A stretch of 46,055 nt of DNA from Geobacter sp. UBA4074 (GCA_002383415.1 DFYU01000089.1:1-46055), one strand, 5' to 3'. Positions 7,279 to 15,411 are shown, numbered from the stretch's first letter. Made by a program: numbers and translations. Notes: generated from the letters alone by a model not told the origin.

Positions 7279-8139
7279 ATGCCCTATCCCGAAACGATCA
7301 ACCTGCCCTTTAACCGCTCGGCACTGCCGGGCGGTTTTGTGCTGCATCCGACCCCTCAAACACGGGATAGTCACCCAGCTCGCTGGATTGTGCTGCAGGG
7401 ACCAAACCTGGTGCTCTGTGAGCAGGGTGAACTGCTGCAACTACCGCAGGGAGCGTTGCCGTCTGAGTTACTGCTGACGTTCCCGCCACTCGCCTTTGCC
7501 AGCTGGCAGGGCCAGCAACTGCTGGTTACAGCGATTTCATCACAGACGACGCTCCCCGAAGGCCTGGTGGCGGAGCCCTTCAACGCCCTCCGCGAACGGA
7601 TTCCCGCCGAGCTGATGACCATTGCCGGCATCGGCAAACAGTTGCTGCACTGGCAGCAGATGAGCCGTTTTTGCTCACGCTGCGGCGGCCAACCCCACCA
7701 GCTTGCCGACAGTTGGGGCAAAAAATGCCCTGATTGCGGTTATGAGCACTTTCCCCACATTCACCCCTGCGCCATCGTACTGATCAGGCGTGATGACCAA
7801 CTGCTGCTGATCCGCAAACCGGAATGGGCAGCTGGACGTTACGGGCTGGTGGCCGGCTTCCTCGATGTCGGCGAATCACTGGAAGAATGCGCCATTCGTG
7901 AGACACGAGAAGAAACCGGCATTGAGATCAAAAACGTACGCTATGTCACCAGCCAGTGCTGGCCGTTTCCCTCCCAGTTGATGGCGGGCTTCGTGGCCGA
8001 CTATAGCGGCGGCAGCATTCAGGTAGACGGTAACGAGGTTGAAGATGCCCGCTGGTTTACCATCGGTTCGCTGCCCAACCTGCCTGCCCAACGCAGTATC
8101 GCCCGCTTTCTGATAGACTCTTGCGCTGATATCAGCTAA
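7279..8139 (+). CDS. nudC: NAD+ diphosphatase / NAD-decapping Nudix enzyme NudC
   Basis: NudC hydrolyses NAD(H) to NMN(H) and AMP and removes NAD caps from RNA. The 286-residue product has the NudC layout: an N-terminal domain, a zinc ribbon with Cys132, Cys135, Cys150 and Cys153, then a Nudix domain with the full box GFLDVGESLEECAIRETREE... (about 193-215). The NudC-specific motif SQPWPFPxS appears here as SQCWPFPSQ (about 225-233), with Pro replaced by Cys. I take the ATG at 7279 as start; a longer in-frame extension overlaps the preceding gene and lacks family similarity. The ribosome site is weak. The substitution could alter NAD(H) specificity, but the family call is firm. Confidence 0.9.
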   Translation: MPYPETINLPFNRSALPGGFVLHPTPQTRDSHPARWIVLQGPNLVLCEQGELLQLPQGALPSELLLTFPPLAFASWQGQQLLVTAISSQTTLPEGLVAEPFNALRERIPAELMTIAGIGKQLLHWQQMSRFCSRCGGQPHQLADSWGKKCPDCGYEHFPHIHPCAIVLIRRDDQLLLIRKPEWAAGRYGLVAGFLDVGESLEECAIRETREETGIEIKNVRYVTSQCWPFPSQLMAGFVADYSGGSIQVDGNEVEDARWFTIGSLPNLPAQRSIARFLIDSCADIS

Positions 8140-8206
8140 ATCGCGAGCCTTCTACCTGACAACTGCATCAAAAGCCCCACACACACAACTGACACATCCC
8201 CTAGGG

Positions 8207-9400
8207 TTACGCAGTCAACAACTCCATCATGCGATTTCCCTCAACCAGCAGGCCGGTTCCCTTGGCAGCAGCCTCGTCGTAGCTGGCCGCCCCGTTGCCC
8301 TGTGATTGCGCCGGACGATAGATGATGAACGGCACCGGATCGCTGGTGTGGGTCTTAAGCCGGATCGGCGTGGGATGATCGGGGCAACAGAGCAGTCGCA
8401 CATCCTCAAAACGATCAAGCCCGGCCAACACCGTACCCACCACCAGACGATCAAAATCTTCGATCGCCTTCAGCTTGTGCTGCAGGTTGCCGCTGTGTGA
8501 CGCCTCATCGGGCGCTTCGACATGCACATACACGAAGTCGTGTGTTTCCAGCGCCGCCAAGGCCGCCTCGGCCTTGCCCTGATAGTTGGTGTCGATGTAG
8601 CCGGTGGCGCCCGGCACGTTGATCACATCCAGCCTGGCACAACGGCCGATACCCTTAATCAGATCAACAGCCGAGATCACTGCGCCGCTTAACCCGAATT
8701 TTTCACTATAGGGCAAAAGTCTGGGGGTCTTGCCGTGTCCCCACAGCCAGATCGAGTTGGCCTCCAGCTGGTCCTGTTCTACCCGTTGACGATTAATGGG
8801 ATGGGTCTTCAAGACCATCTGGGCCGAATTCATCAGGTGGATCAGCTCATCAGCCCCCTCCCCTTTGGGCAGGTACTCATTGATCAGCTTGCCGGTAATA
8901 TCGTGGGGCGGCGTAGCGGACATGGCATCTTTGCCCCCTCGCCAGACCAACAGGTGCCGGTAGCCAACACCGGGATGAAATTCGAAACGCTCGTCACCAA
9001 GTTCAGCCTGTAAACTGGCTATCAGTTGATGGGACTGCTCACTGCCGATGTGGCCGGCCGAGAAATCCTCCATATAGACCCGGCCATTGTGAGGTCGCAG
9101 GGTCACCAGGTTCATCCGGAAGGCCACATCGTCTGGCCCCAGTGCCACCCCCATACTGATTGCCTCTAACGGCGAACGTCCGGTGTAACAGTCACGGGGG
9201 TCATAACCGAAGACCGACAGATTGGCCACATCACTGCCGGGTGGCAGGCCGTTTGGTACGGTTCTGGCCAATCCCACCTGCCCTGCGCGGGCCATGTTGT
9301 CCATATTGGGGGTGTCTGCTGCCTGCAGCGGAGTCTTGCCATTCAGTTCGGCGTTCGGCTCGTCTGACATGCCGTCGCCTAAAAGCACGATGATCTTCAT
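8207..9400 (-). CDS. apgM: Cofactor-independent phosphoglycerate mutase, ApgM (archaeal) type
   Basis: This alkaline-phosphatase-superfamily enzyme interconverts 3- and 2-phosphoglycerate in glycolysis and gluconeogenesis. The 397-residue protein starts MKIIVLLGDGMSDEP, which carries the metal-binding Asp. It continues with GLPPGSDVANLSVFGYDP (the catalytic Ser region), FRMNLVTL, and the C-terminal metal-binding HVEAPDEASHSGN and CCPDHPTPI segments, typical of the archaeal-type family. The ATG at 9400 has a good GAAGGAAAGG ribosome site; the in-frame GTG/ATG region further upstream is not needed. It follows the iron cluster on the same strand after an 83-bp gap and is probably a separate unit. 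Confidence 0.93.
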   Translation of the reverse strand: MKIIVLLGDGMSDEPNAELNGKTPLQAADTPNMDNMARAGQVGLARTVPNGLPPGSDVANLSVFGYDPRDCYTGRSPLEAISMGVALGPDDVAFRMNLVTLRPHNGRVYMEDFSAGHIGSEQSHQLIASLQAELGDERFEFHPGVGYRHLLVWRGGKDAMSATPPHDITGKLINEYLPKGEGADELIHLMNSAQMVLKTHPINRQRVEQDQLEANSIWLWGHGKTPRLLPYSEKFGLSGAVISAVDLIKGIGRCARLDVINVPGATGYIDTNYQGKAEAALAALETHDFVYVHVEAPDEASHSGNLQHKLKAIEDFDRLVVGTVLAGLDRFEDVRLLCCPDHPTPIRLKTHTSDPVPFIIYRPAQSQGNGAASYDEAAAKGTGLLVEGNRMMELLTA

Positions 9401-9483
9401 ACCAACCTTTCCTTCTCTACTCAATGAACGCTGATACTACCTCTGCCACGGCAGTGCTGTCAATCCGGCTGTCCGGTTCGACA

Positions 9484-10131
9484 CTACAACTTGCGGACAA
9501 AAATCTCCCTGGCCAGGGCTGTGTCGATGGCAAACTCCGAGAAGCCCACCTTAAAGATGTAGGATGGAAATGCCTGGGTCAGCAGGATCCGGTTGCCCGG
9601 CAGCACCCCCATCGCCATCAACTTCTGCATCTTTTTGCTGTCGTCGGTCTGGATGTAGGCGATCTCCCCCTCCTGGCCGGACTTGCACTCGGTCAGGGGA
9701 ACCACTCCCAAGTCGCCGCTGCGCCGCGCCTCCAGACAGCATTCACCGGGAGGTATCGGTTTGCCGTGGGGACAGGTGGTGGGGTGATTGAGCATGGTAC
9801 AGATCTTGGTATCCACCCCCTCGGTCAGAAGATGTTCAAACTGGCAGACCTTCTGTTGACCGGTTTCATCCCGCAGGTTCAAGACGTCCATCATAAGACG
9901 CTCGGCCAGGCGATGGCGGCGAACCGTCATGCGGCCCACCTCCCTGCCTTCCGGGCGGATGTACAGCATGCCGTTACGCAGCTCGATCAGTGCGTTGCTG
10001 GTCAGCTCGCGTACCGACTCTGCCTCGGCGGCAAGGCCCATGGTTTCAGGGTCAAGAAAGGCGCCCCCCTCCTCTTCCACCTCAATCCAGAGACGCTCGA
10101 TGATATCTTCGGCCTTTTCAGACAATTTCAT
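9484..10131 (-). CDS. DtxR/IdeR-family metal-dependent regulator with C-terminal FeoA domain
   Basis: This 215-residue protein is a metal-sensing transcriptional regulator. Residues 1-60 form a winged-helix. Residues 65-135 hold the DtxR metal-binding and dimerisation domain, with His73, Glu77 and the Cys96-x-x-Glu99-His100 set aligned with known DtxR ligands. It also has an unusual Cys-rich extension, HPTTCPHGKPIPPGECC (about 116-132). The C-terminal 70 residues look like a FeoA/SH3 domain, as in full-length DtxR. It is the last gene of the fur-feoB unit and overlaps the preceding small gene by four bases. Iron-dependent control of Feo or other iron genes is likely; Mn2+ is an alternative metal. 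Confidence 0.88.
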   Translation of the reverse strand: MKLSEKAEDIIERLWIEVEEEGGAFLDPETMGLAAEAESVRELTSNALIELRNGMLYIRPEGREVGRMTVRRHRLAERLMMDVLNLRDETGQQKVCQFEHLLTEGVDTKICTMLNHPTTCPHGKPIPPGECCLEARRSGDLGVVPLTECKSGQEGEIAYIQTDDSKKMQKLMAMGVLPGNRILLTQAFPSYIFKVGFSEFAIDTALAREIFVRKL

Positions 10132-10316
10132 GATTCTGTCTCCTTTTTGATACCGGGGACCATTTTTTTCAGACGCTTCAGGAACGTGGGTTCTGGAATA
10201 TTACGGTAACCACAGCGTGGACAGTGGATGCCGTGGCAGCCGCCACTGCAGGCGCCGCAGCCGGGCCGCAACCCTTCTGATTCTTCAAACTCGTGCCCAC
10301 AAAATGCACAACGCAT
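10128..10316 (-). CDS. Small Cys-rich (zinc-ribbon-like) protein of the Feo cluster
   Basis: This 62-residue protein has seven cysteines in two clusters: Cys3-x2-Cys6 near the start, then Cys20-x2-Cys23-x3-Cys27-x4-Cys32-x2-Cys35. A basic, Lys-rich tail follows. It looks like a metal-binding ribbon; zinc or an iron-sulfur cluster are both possible. It starts three bases after feoB and overlaps the dtxR-like gene by four bases (ATGA), so it is certainly in the operon. FeoC, the small partner of FeoB in enterobacteria, also has Cys residues but a winged-helix fold that is not evident here, so this is at most a functional analogue. Its function is unknown. Confidence 0.8.
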   Translation of the reverse strand: MRCAFCGHEFEESEGLRPGCGACSGGCHGIHCPRCGYRNIPEPTFLKRLKKMVPGIKKETES

Positions 10317-10319
10317 CGG

Positions 10320-12293
10320 TCACCCCAGCAACCCGGTCGCCAATAGCAGCCGATTGAGCAAAAAGCCGCTGGCAAAGGCGATCAGACTGACCATGCCAAA
10401 GATCATCAGCGACACCTTCCAGCCCCGCTCCTTGAACATCATCAGAAACTGGGCCACACAGGGGATGAACAGGGTCAAGGTCACTGCGGCCACGGTCAAC
10501 TGGCGACCGTCCAGCAGGCCGGCGGTCTGCAGATCATACAGGCCGGCAGCGCCGTAGTCGCGCCGGAAGAAACCGAAGATAAAGGCCACCGCCGCATCGC
10601 GGGGCAGGCCAATGGCATGCATCAGCGGCGATAACGCGTCGATCAGACGCTCAAGGCTGTTGGTGATCTTGCCCAGCCAGAGCAGTACCGAGGCCAGCAC
10701 AAACAGCGGCAGAATCTCCAAAAAATACCACTGCATACGGGTATAGGTCTTGGTCAGTACGTTCGAAAGCTGCGGTAGCCGCATCGGCGGCAGCTCCATG
10801 TAAAACATCGGCGCCTCACCCGGCACTAGGCGACCGGCCAGTATACCCACCAGCACCAGCAACAGCAGCATGCAGCCACCCCAGACGGCCAAGGCCCCCG
10901 GCGTTTTTGCCAGCAGTGCCAGAATCACCCCCAGCTGGGCGGAACAGGGAATCGCCAGCGCCAAGAGCAGGGTGGCGATAACCCGTTCCCGCACGGTCTC
11001 CAGGGTACGGGTCACCATGGTGGCCATGGTACTGCAACCAAAGCCCAGCACCATCGGGATCACCGCCCGCCCTGACAGACCGAACCACTTGAAGACCCGG
11101 TCCACCATCAAGGCCAGTCGCGGCAGATAGCCGCCATCCTCAAGCAGGGAAAAGAAGATGAAAAAGGTGGCCACGATCGGCAGAATAATACCCACCGCAT
11201 ACCGCAGCCCCAGGGTGATGATGCCGTATTCCCCCACCAGCAGTTCCTGCAGCCACCACCAGGGGATCCAGCCATTGACCAGCTTGATGATCCAGGGGGC
11301 AAACCACCCCTCAAACAGCTCACCCTCCAGCAGATCCACCAGCGTACCGGCGCCGAAACCACCCACAAACTTGTACAGACCAAAATAGAGCGTCGCCAGC
11401 AGCAGTGGAATGCCGGTCAGCGGCTGCACCGTCAACCTCGAGAATCTGCTGCTCCAGGTCTCACGCCGCTGCCCCTCCACACGCATCACGCCATTCATCA
11501 GCCGACGGACCGTCTCCTTGCGTTCCATTGACAGATCCAGGTGAAACGACTCCCGGCGTTCAAAGGCGATCTCTTTCACCTTCAGCGCAAGGGCTGGATA
11601 GCCATCCCCTTCCACACCCGTCACCAGTGCCGTAATCTCATCATCACCCTGCAGCAGCAACAAGGCCAGGGCACGCTTGGAAAGCACGTAGTCACCCTGC
11701 ATCAAACGGGCAACCTCGGCGATATCCCCTTCCAGCAGACGGCTGTAGGCGATCGGCATGCCGCAACTGCTGCCGAAACGAGAAATGGCCTGTCGAATCT
11801 CCTCGATACCGCGTTTGCGGGCCGTGGCCGCAGCAATCACCGGAATCCCCAGCCGCTGCTCAAGCACAGCCAAATCAAAGGAGAGGCCCATCCGTTCGGC
11901 CTCGTCCATGATGTTCACCACCAGCACCACCGGCAGGCCAGCCTCGATCAGTTGGATCGTCATGGCCAGCATCCGCTCCAGGTTACGGGCATCCAGCACA
12001 TGCAGTACCACGTCCGGCCGCTCATTAAGCAATATTTCGCGAGCTACCCGCTCCTCCTCGGTAATCGTGTGCATCGCGTACATGCCGGGGGTATCGATCA
12101 CCTGCCACGACTGGCCATCGATGGTAGTGCTGCCCCGCGATACCTCTACCGAGGTGCCGGGATAGTTGGAAACCGTAACATAACTGCCGGTCAGGGCATT
12201 AAACAGCACGCTTTTGCCCACATTGGGGTTGCCCACCAGCACGACGGTGCGGGGCGAAGCTGCTTCTGAGTGGTGTGTTGTGGCAGGTGACAT
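10320..12293 (-). CDS. feoB: Ferrous iron transporter FeoB
   Basis: FeoB is the inner-membrane Fe2+ uptake protein with an N-terminal G domain. The 657-residue protein has GNPNVGKS (21-28), DTPGMYA (G3) and NIMDEAERMG in the G4 position. A GDI-like helical spacer follows, then a polytopic membrane part with two Gate regions including MVLGFGCSTMATMVTRT. It is somewhat shorter than the E. coli protein (773 residues), as in many anaerobes. Upstream is fur (21-bp gap); downstream are the Cys-rich protein and the DtxR/FeoA protein. No separate feoA gene lies in the cluster, although the DtxR-like protein carries a FeoA-like domain. Regulation by Fur through the upstream palindrome is probable. Confidence 0.95.
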   Translation of the reverse strand: MSPATTHHSEAASPRTVVLVGNPNVGKSVLFNALTGSYVTVSNYPGTSVEVSRGSTTIDGQSWQVIDTPGMYAMHTITEEERVAREILLNERPDVVLHVLDARNLERMLAMTIQLIEAGLPVVLVVNIMDEAERMGLSFDLAVLEQRLGIPVIAAATARKRGIEEIRQAISRFGSSCGMPIAYSRLLEGDIAEVARLMQGDYVLSKRALALLLLQGDDEITALVTGVEGDGYPALALKVKEIAFERRESFHLDLSMERKETVRRLMNGVMRVEGQRRETWSSRFSRLTVQPLTGIPLLLATLYFGLYKFVGGFGAGTLVDLLEGELFEGWFAPWIIKLVNGWIPWWWLQELLVGEYGIITLGLRYAVGIILPIVATFFIFFSLLEDGGYLPRLALMVDRVFKWFGLSGRAVIPMVLGFGCSTMATMVTRTLETVRERVIATLLLALAIPCSAQLGVILALLAKTPGALAVWGGCMLLLLVLVGILAGRLVPGEAPMFYMELPPMRLPQLSNVLTKTYTRMQWYFLEILPLFVLASVLLWLGKITNSLERLIDALSPLMHAIGLPRDAAVAFIFGFFRRDYGAAGLYDLQTAGLLDGRQLTVAAVTLTLFIPCVAQFLMMFKERGWKVSLMIFGMVSLIAFASGFLLNRLLLATGLLG

Positions 12294-12314
12294 CGAAGGT
12301 TCCTTCGGTACTGA

Positions 12315-12770
12315 CTATGCCTGAATTGCTACTTGATTAGCTGATGAACAGGCTGGACAAATGCCGCACAGCTGCATCTTGTGGCCGGTAAGCACAAAGC
12401 CGTGACGCTGGGCGATCTCTTGCTGCAACTGCTCGATAGTTGCATCCTCAAACTCAATAATCCGGTTACAGAGGGTACAGATCAGATGGTCATGGTGTTC
12501 CCCCGCCAACTGATGCTCATAGCGGGTCTGGCCATCAGGCAACGTCATCTCGCGGGCAAGCCCGGCATCCACGAACAGCTTCAGCGTTCGATAGACCGTT
12601 GCCTGACCGATACCCGGATGGGATGCCTTCACCTTGAGGTACAACTCCTCAACACTCAGGTGTTCATGGGTTGAGAGAAAGATGTCCAGAATCACATCCC
12701 GCTGGCGCGTCGATCGTAAGCCCTGCTTGGCTGCATAGGCATTAAACACCCGCTTTTTTTCCAGGATCAT
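12315..12770 (-). CDS. fur: Ferric uptake regulator Fur
   Basis: Fur is the Fe2+-dependent repressor of iron uptake. The protein is 151 residues from the ATG at 12770. It has a winged-helix N-terminus (RSTRQRDVILDIFL, GQATVYRTLKLF), the His-rich metal site GEHHDHLIC, and structural zinc cysteines in CTLC and CGICPAC. I prefer the ATG at 12770 because GGGGGT lies just upstream; an ATG at 12782 is also in frame but has no ribosome site. The gene heads a unit with feoB, and a 7-1-7 palindrome resembling a Fur box lies 64 bp upstream, suggesting autoregulation. A Zur or PerR role is less likely given the feoB linkage. Confidence 0.92.
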   Translation of the reverse strand: MILEKKRVFNAYAAKQGLRSTRQRDVILDIFLSTHEHLSVEELYLKVKASHPGIGQATVYRTLKLFVDAGLAREMTLPDGQTRYEHQLAGEHHDHLICTLCNRIIEFEDATIEQLQQEIAQRHGFVLTGHKMQLCGICPACSSANQVAIQA

Positions 12771-12833
12771 GGCGACCCCCATCTGATTTTAGTTATCAAT
12801 AGCAGAAAGAGGCCCTTATGGTCAAGGCAGTCC

Positions 12834-12848
12834 TGAAAATGATTTTCA
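12834..12848. promoter_or_regulatory. Candidate Fur box upstream of fur-feoB
   Basis: TGAAAAT-G-ATTTTCA is a perfect 7-1-7 inverted repeat. It matches the 7-1-7 Fur consensus TGATAATnATTATCA at 12 of 14 specified positions. It lies 64-78 bp before the fur start codon, in the only intergenic space upstream of the operon, where it could block transcription when iron is plentiful. Confidence 0.65.
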
Positions 12849-12982
12849 ATTATTTGAGAGAGGTCAAAATTGGATGGTTACCGCATTCTAAATGTCAGCG
12901 ACAAGGGGGTTGTCTTCAATCCTCACCCGCCCCGAGGGACGGGCGCTACGAAACAATACGTGAACGCACTGCTAGCAAGGGT

Positions 12983-15024
12983 AGCCCAATCCCCGCCCGT
13001 GCGGGGAACAGGGCTCTGGTAAGTCTTTTTATATGGTCAACTACGGTTCATCCCCGCCCGTGCGGGGAACAGCGTCCATACTAAACTCCGTCTATGTTGG
13101 CGAGCGGTTCATCCCCGCCCGTGCGGGGAACAGTCACGGTAGACGCCTATCACGTTGCCGTGCAGCGGTTCATCCCCGCCCGTGCGGGGAACAGGCCAAA
13201 TGGTGACGTTGCCACTGCTGGGTCTGCGGTTCATCCCCGCCCGTGCGGGGAACAGCCCCCACTTGCGATTGCATCTGGTGCATCCAACGGTTCATCCCCG
13301 CCCGTGCGGGGAACAGGAAAAAGCCCTTGATGGTGCCTGATACACGGGCGGTTCATCCCCGCCCGTGCGGGGAACAGCCCTATGGTATCAACAAAGCCCA
13401 GGTCCTTGGCGGTTCATCCCCGCCCGTGCGGGGAACAGCAGGCCGGGCACCCTGGCATGCCCGGCGGTAGCGGTTCATCCCCGCCCGTGCGGGGAACAGG
13501 TTGTCGAAGTCGCCCTCTTTTTTCATGCGCTCGGTTCATCCCCGCCCGTGCGGGGAACAGTCATCACGATCAATGCCAAGCTCCCGCCATGTCGGTTCAT
13601 CCCCGCCCGTGCGGGGAACAGGTGAACTGCACCGGGCCAGCTTTTTTGTTGCGCGGTTCATCCCCGCCCGTGCGGGGAACAGTCATTCATCTTGACTGCC
13701 AGGTTCTCTAGCATCGGTTCATCCCCGCCCGTGCGGGGAACAGTTTCAACATGGCGTCGTGGGCCTCTCGCAACTCGGTTCATCCCCGCCCGTGCGGGGA
13801 ACAGTCTAGATCGCCGTCAGTGATGCTAGCAAGCGTCGGTTCATCCCCGCCCGTGCGGGGAACAGGCCCCTTAGCTATGCGTTATACGTCTCTGAAACGG
13901 TTCATCCCCGCCCGTGCGGGGAACAGTACATCCAGCTCCAACTCTTCTCCGGTGGACTCGGTTCATCCCCGCCCGTGCGGGGAACAGGTGACCAATGCCC
14001 CGACAACACCACAACCGTACGGTTCATCCCCGCCCGTGCGGGGAACAGTTTGGGGTAATGGGTTGCTACTCTCTAGGCTGCGGTTCATCCCCGCCCGTGC
14101 GGGGAACAGGTCTCTATCCCGTGGTATGGTGAACCAACTAGCGGTTCATCCCCGCCCGTGCGGGGAACAGGTTACTTTGCGGGTCAGGCTGGCCTCGATC
14201 TGCGGTTCATCCCCGCCCGTGCGGGGAACAGTTCTGCGTAATCTCGCCGGTTTCTGCTGCCCTCGGTTCATCCCCGCCCGTGCGGGGAACAGTTTCAATC
14301 CGTCAATCTCAGCACAATAGTATTCGGTTCATCCCCGCCCGTGCGGGGAACAGGTTGTCTGTCATTTCAAAACCTCCCTTGCCAGCGGTTCATCCCCGCC
14401 CGTGCGGGGAACAGCGGCGTGTGTTGTGTTTTCATGGTTGCACCTCCGGTTCATCCCCGCCCGTGCGGGGAACAGGTCATGGTGAAAAACTCCATACTTC
14501 CTACTTGCGGTTCATCCCCGCCCGTGCGGGGAACAGTACGCCCCGCTCAATTAGGCGGGCTTTGTATGCGGTTCATCCCCGCCCGTGCGGGGAACAGCGA
14601 AAGGGTGATCGTTAGTCCCGATGAGTGTGCGGTTCATCCCCGCCCGTGCGGGGAACAGTGTGCTCAGTGGTTGATGCTGCAGCCGGAGTCCGGTTCATCC
14701 CCGCCCGTGCGGGGAACAGGGCGGATGCGATGAACAGCTAGTCCATCCGCTCGGTTCATCCCCGCCCGTGCGGGGAACAGATGCCCAGCGCCTTGTGCTC
14801 GGCCATAGTGACCGGTTCATCCCCGCCCGTGCGGGGAACAGGATGGGCTCCACCAGTACCCCTTCTCCACATCCGGTTCATCCCCGCCCGTGCGGGGAAC
14901 AGGCCAAGGTAACCGCCCCGGACACCATCAAGGACGGTTCATCCCCGCCCGTGCGGGGAACAGTGATTGCGGCTCCTGCATCATCACCTTCAGATCGGTT
15001 CATCCCCGCCCGTGCGGGGAACAG
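12983..15024 (-). CRISPR. Type I-E CRISPR array, 34 repeats and 33 spacers
   Basis: Repeats are 29 bases, reading on the plus strand CGGTTCATCCCC...GGGGAACAG with an internal CCCCGC-CCGT-GCGGGG hairpin. Spacers are all 32 bases and every unit is exactly 61 bp (starts run 12983, 13044 ... 14996). Thirty-three repeats look identical. The leftmost (12983-13011) is degenerate in its first bases (AGCCCAAT instead of CGGTTCAT). The reverse complement is the crRNA sense and closely resembles the E. coli I-E repeat, with a 5' handle of ATGAACCG. Transcription therefore runs right to left, with the leader next to cas2 and the oldest end by fur. Cas6e would cut the pre-crRNA at the hairpin base. Confidence 0.99.
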
Positions 15025-15102
15025 ACTTCTTCTACTTCATCAAAATAATTGAGATAATCGAACAACAAAAATTCCACCAACATTAAAACCATCATTAACA
15101 GC
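15025..15102 (-). promoter_or_regulatory. CRISPR leader between cas2 and the array
   Basis: This 78-bp AT-rich stretch lies between the cas2 stop and the first (newest) repeat, in the position of a type I-E leader. It holds an imperfect IHF-like site, ATCAA-N5-TTG at 15039-15051, 15-27 bp from the repeat; the IHF consensus has a 4-base gap, so this is one base off. No convincing -10/-35 pair was found. The pre-crRNA promoter may lie here or be weak. Confidence 0.7.
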
Positions 15103-15411
15103 TCAGAATGGGGGCTCAGTCGCCATTAAATCCCCTGGAGGCAGGAAAGATACCAGTTTTATACCATCCATCTCAACCGGGATTCTACGGTTGGTTCCAA
15201 GTGTCAAAAAGTCAAACCCGGATTCATTGTTTGATGTCCAAGCCATGACGACATTGCCAGCTTCCATACCTTTTTCCAGATTTTCCCAGATCATCTCCCG
15301 TACCCTGCGGGAAACATCACCCACATAGACTCCGGCGCGCACCTCTACCAGCCATAAGCCAAGACGCCCCCGCAACCGAGGCGGCACATTCTCAACCACG
15401 ATGACCAGCAT
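15103..15411 (-). CDS. cas2: CRISPR-associated endonuclease Cas2, type I-E
   Basis: Cas2e forms the Cas1-Cas2 integrase complex that inserts new spacers at the leader. The 102-residue protein begins MLVIVVENVPPRLRGRLGLW and continues EVRAGVYVGDVSRRVREMIW, the hallmark of the I-E subfamily (CasF-like). It overlaps the end of cas1 by 20 bases, so the two are translationally coupled. It is the last gene of the cas transcript, with only the 78-bp leader between it and the array. No DnaQ domain is fused to it, unlike in some I-E systems, but a separate DnaQ-like gene lies at the other end of the cas locus. Confidence 0.97.
   Translation of the reverse strand: MLVIVVENVPPRLRGRLGLWLVEVRAGVYVGDVSRRVREMIWENLEKGMEAGNVVMAWTSNNESGFDFLTLGTNRRIPVEMDGIKLVSFLPPGDLMATEPPF

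Noticed and set aside
9424..10209. Long plus-strand open frame opposite the DtxR/FeoA gene
   Set aside because: It is antisense to a clearly recognisable gene, has no family-like motifs and reflects GC-biased codons of the minus-strand gene. The same holds for long antisense frames at 11541-12269, 28307-29104, 31562-32539, 33803-34963 and 36808-37830.
12818..13084. Small plus-strand open frame between fur and the first CRISPR repeats
   Set aside because: Half of it lies inside the array, it has no ribosome site and no recognisable sequence.
12983..15024. Self-targeting of genes in this window by the spacers
   Set aside because: I compared the spacers with the window by eye and saw no match, but this was not an exhaustive search and covers only 46 kb of the genome.
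13012..15052. Open frames running through the CRISPR array, coding repeated peptides such as VHPRPCGEQ and FIPARAGN
   Set aside because: They come from the repeat read in three frames (a 61-bp period shifts the frame by one each unit). There is no ribosome site, and the array explains the sequence fully.
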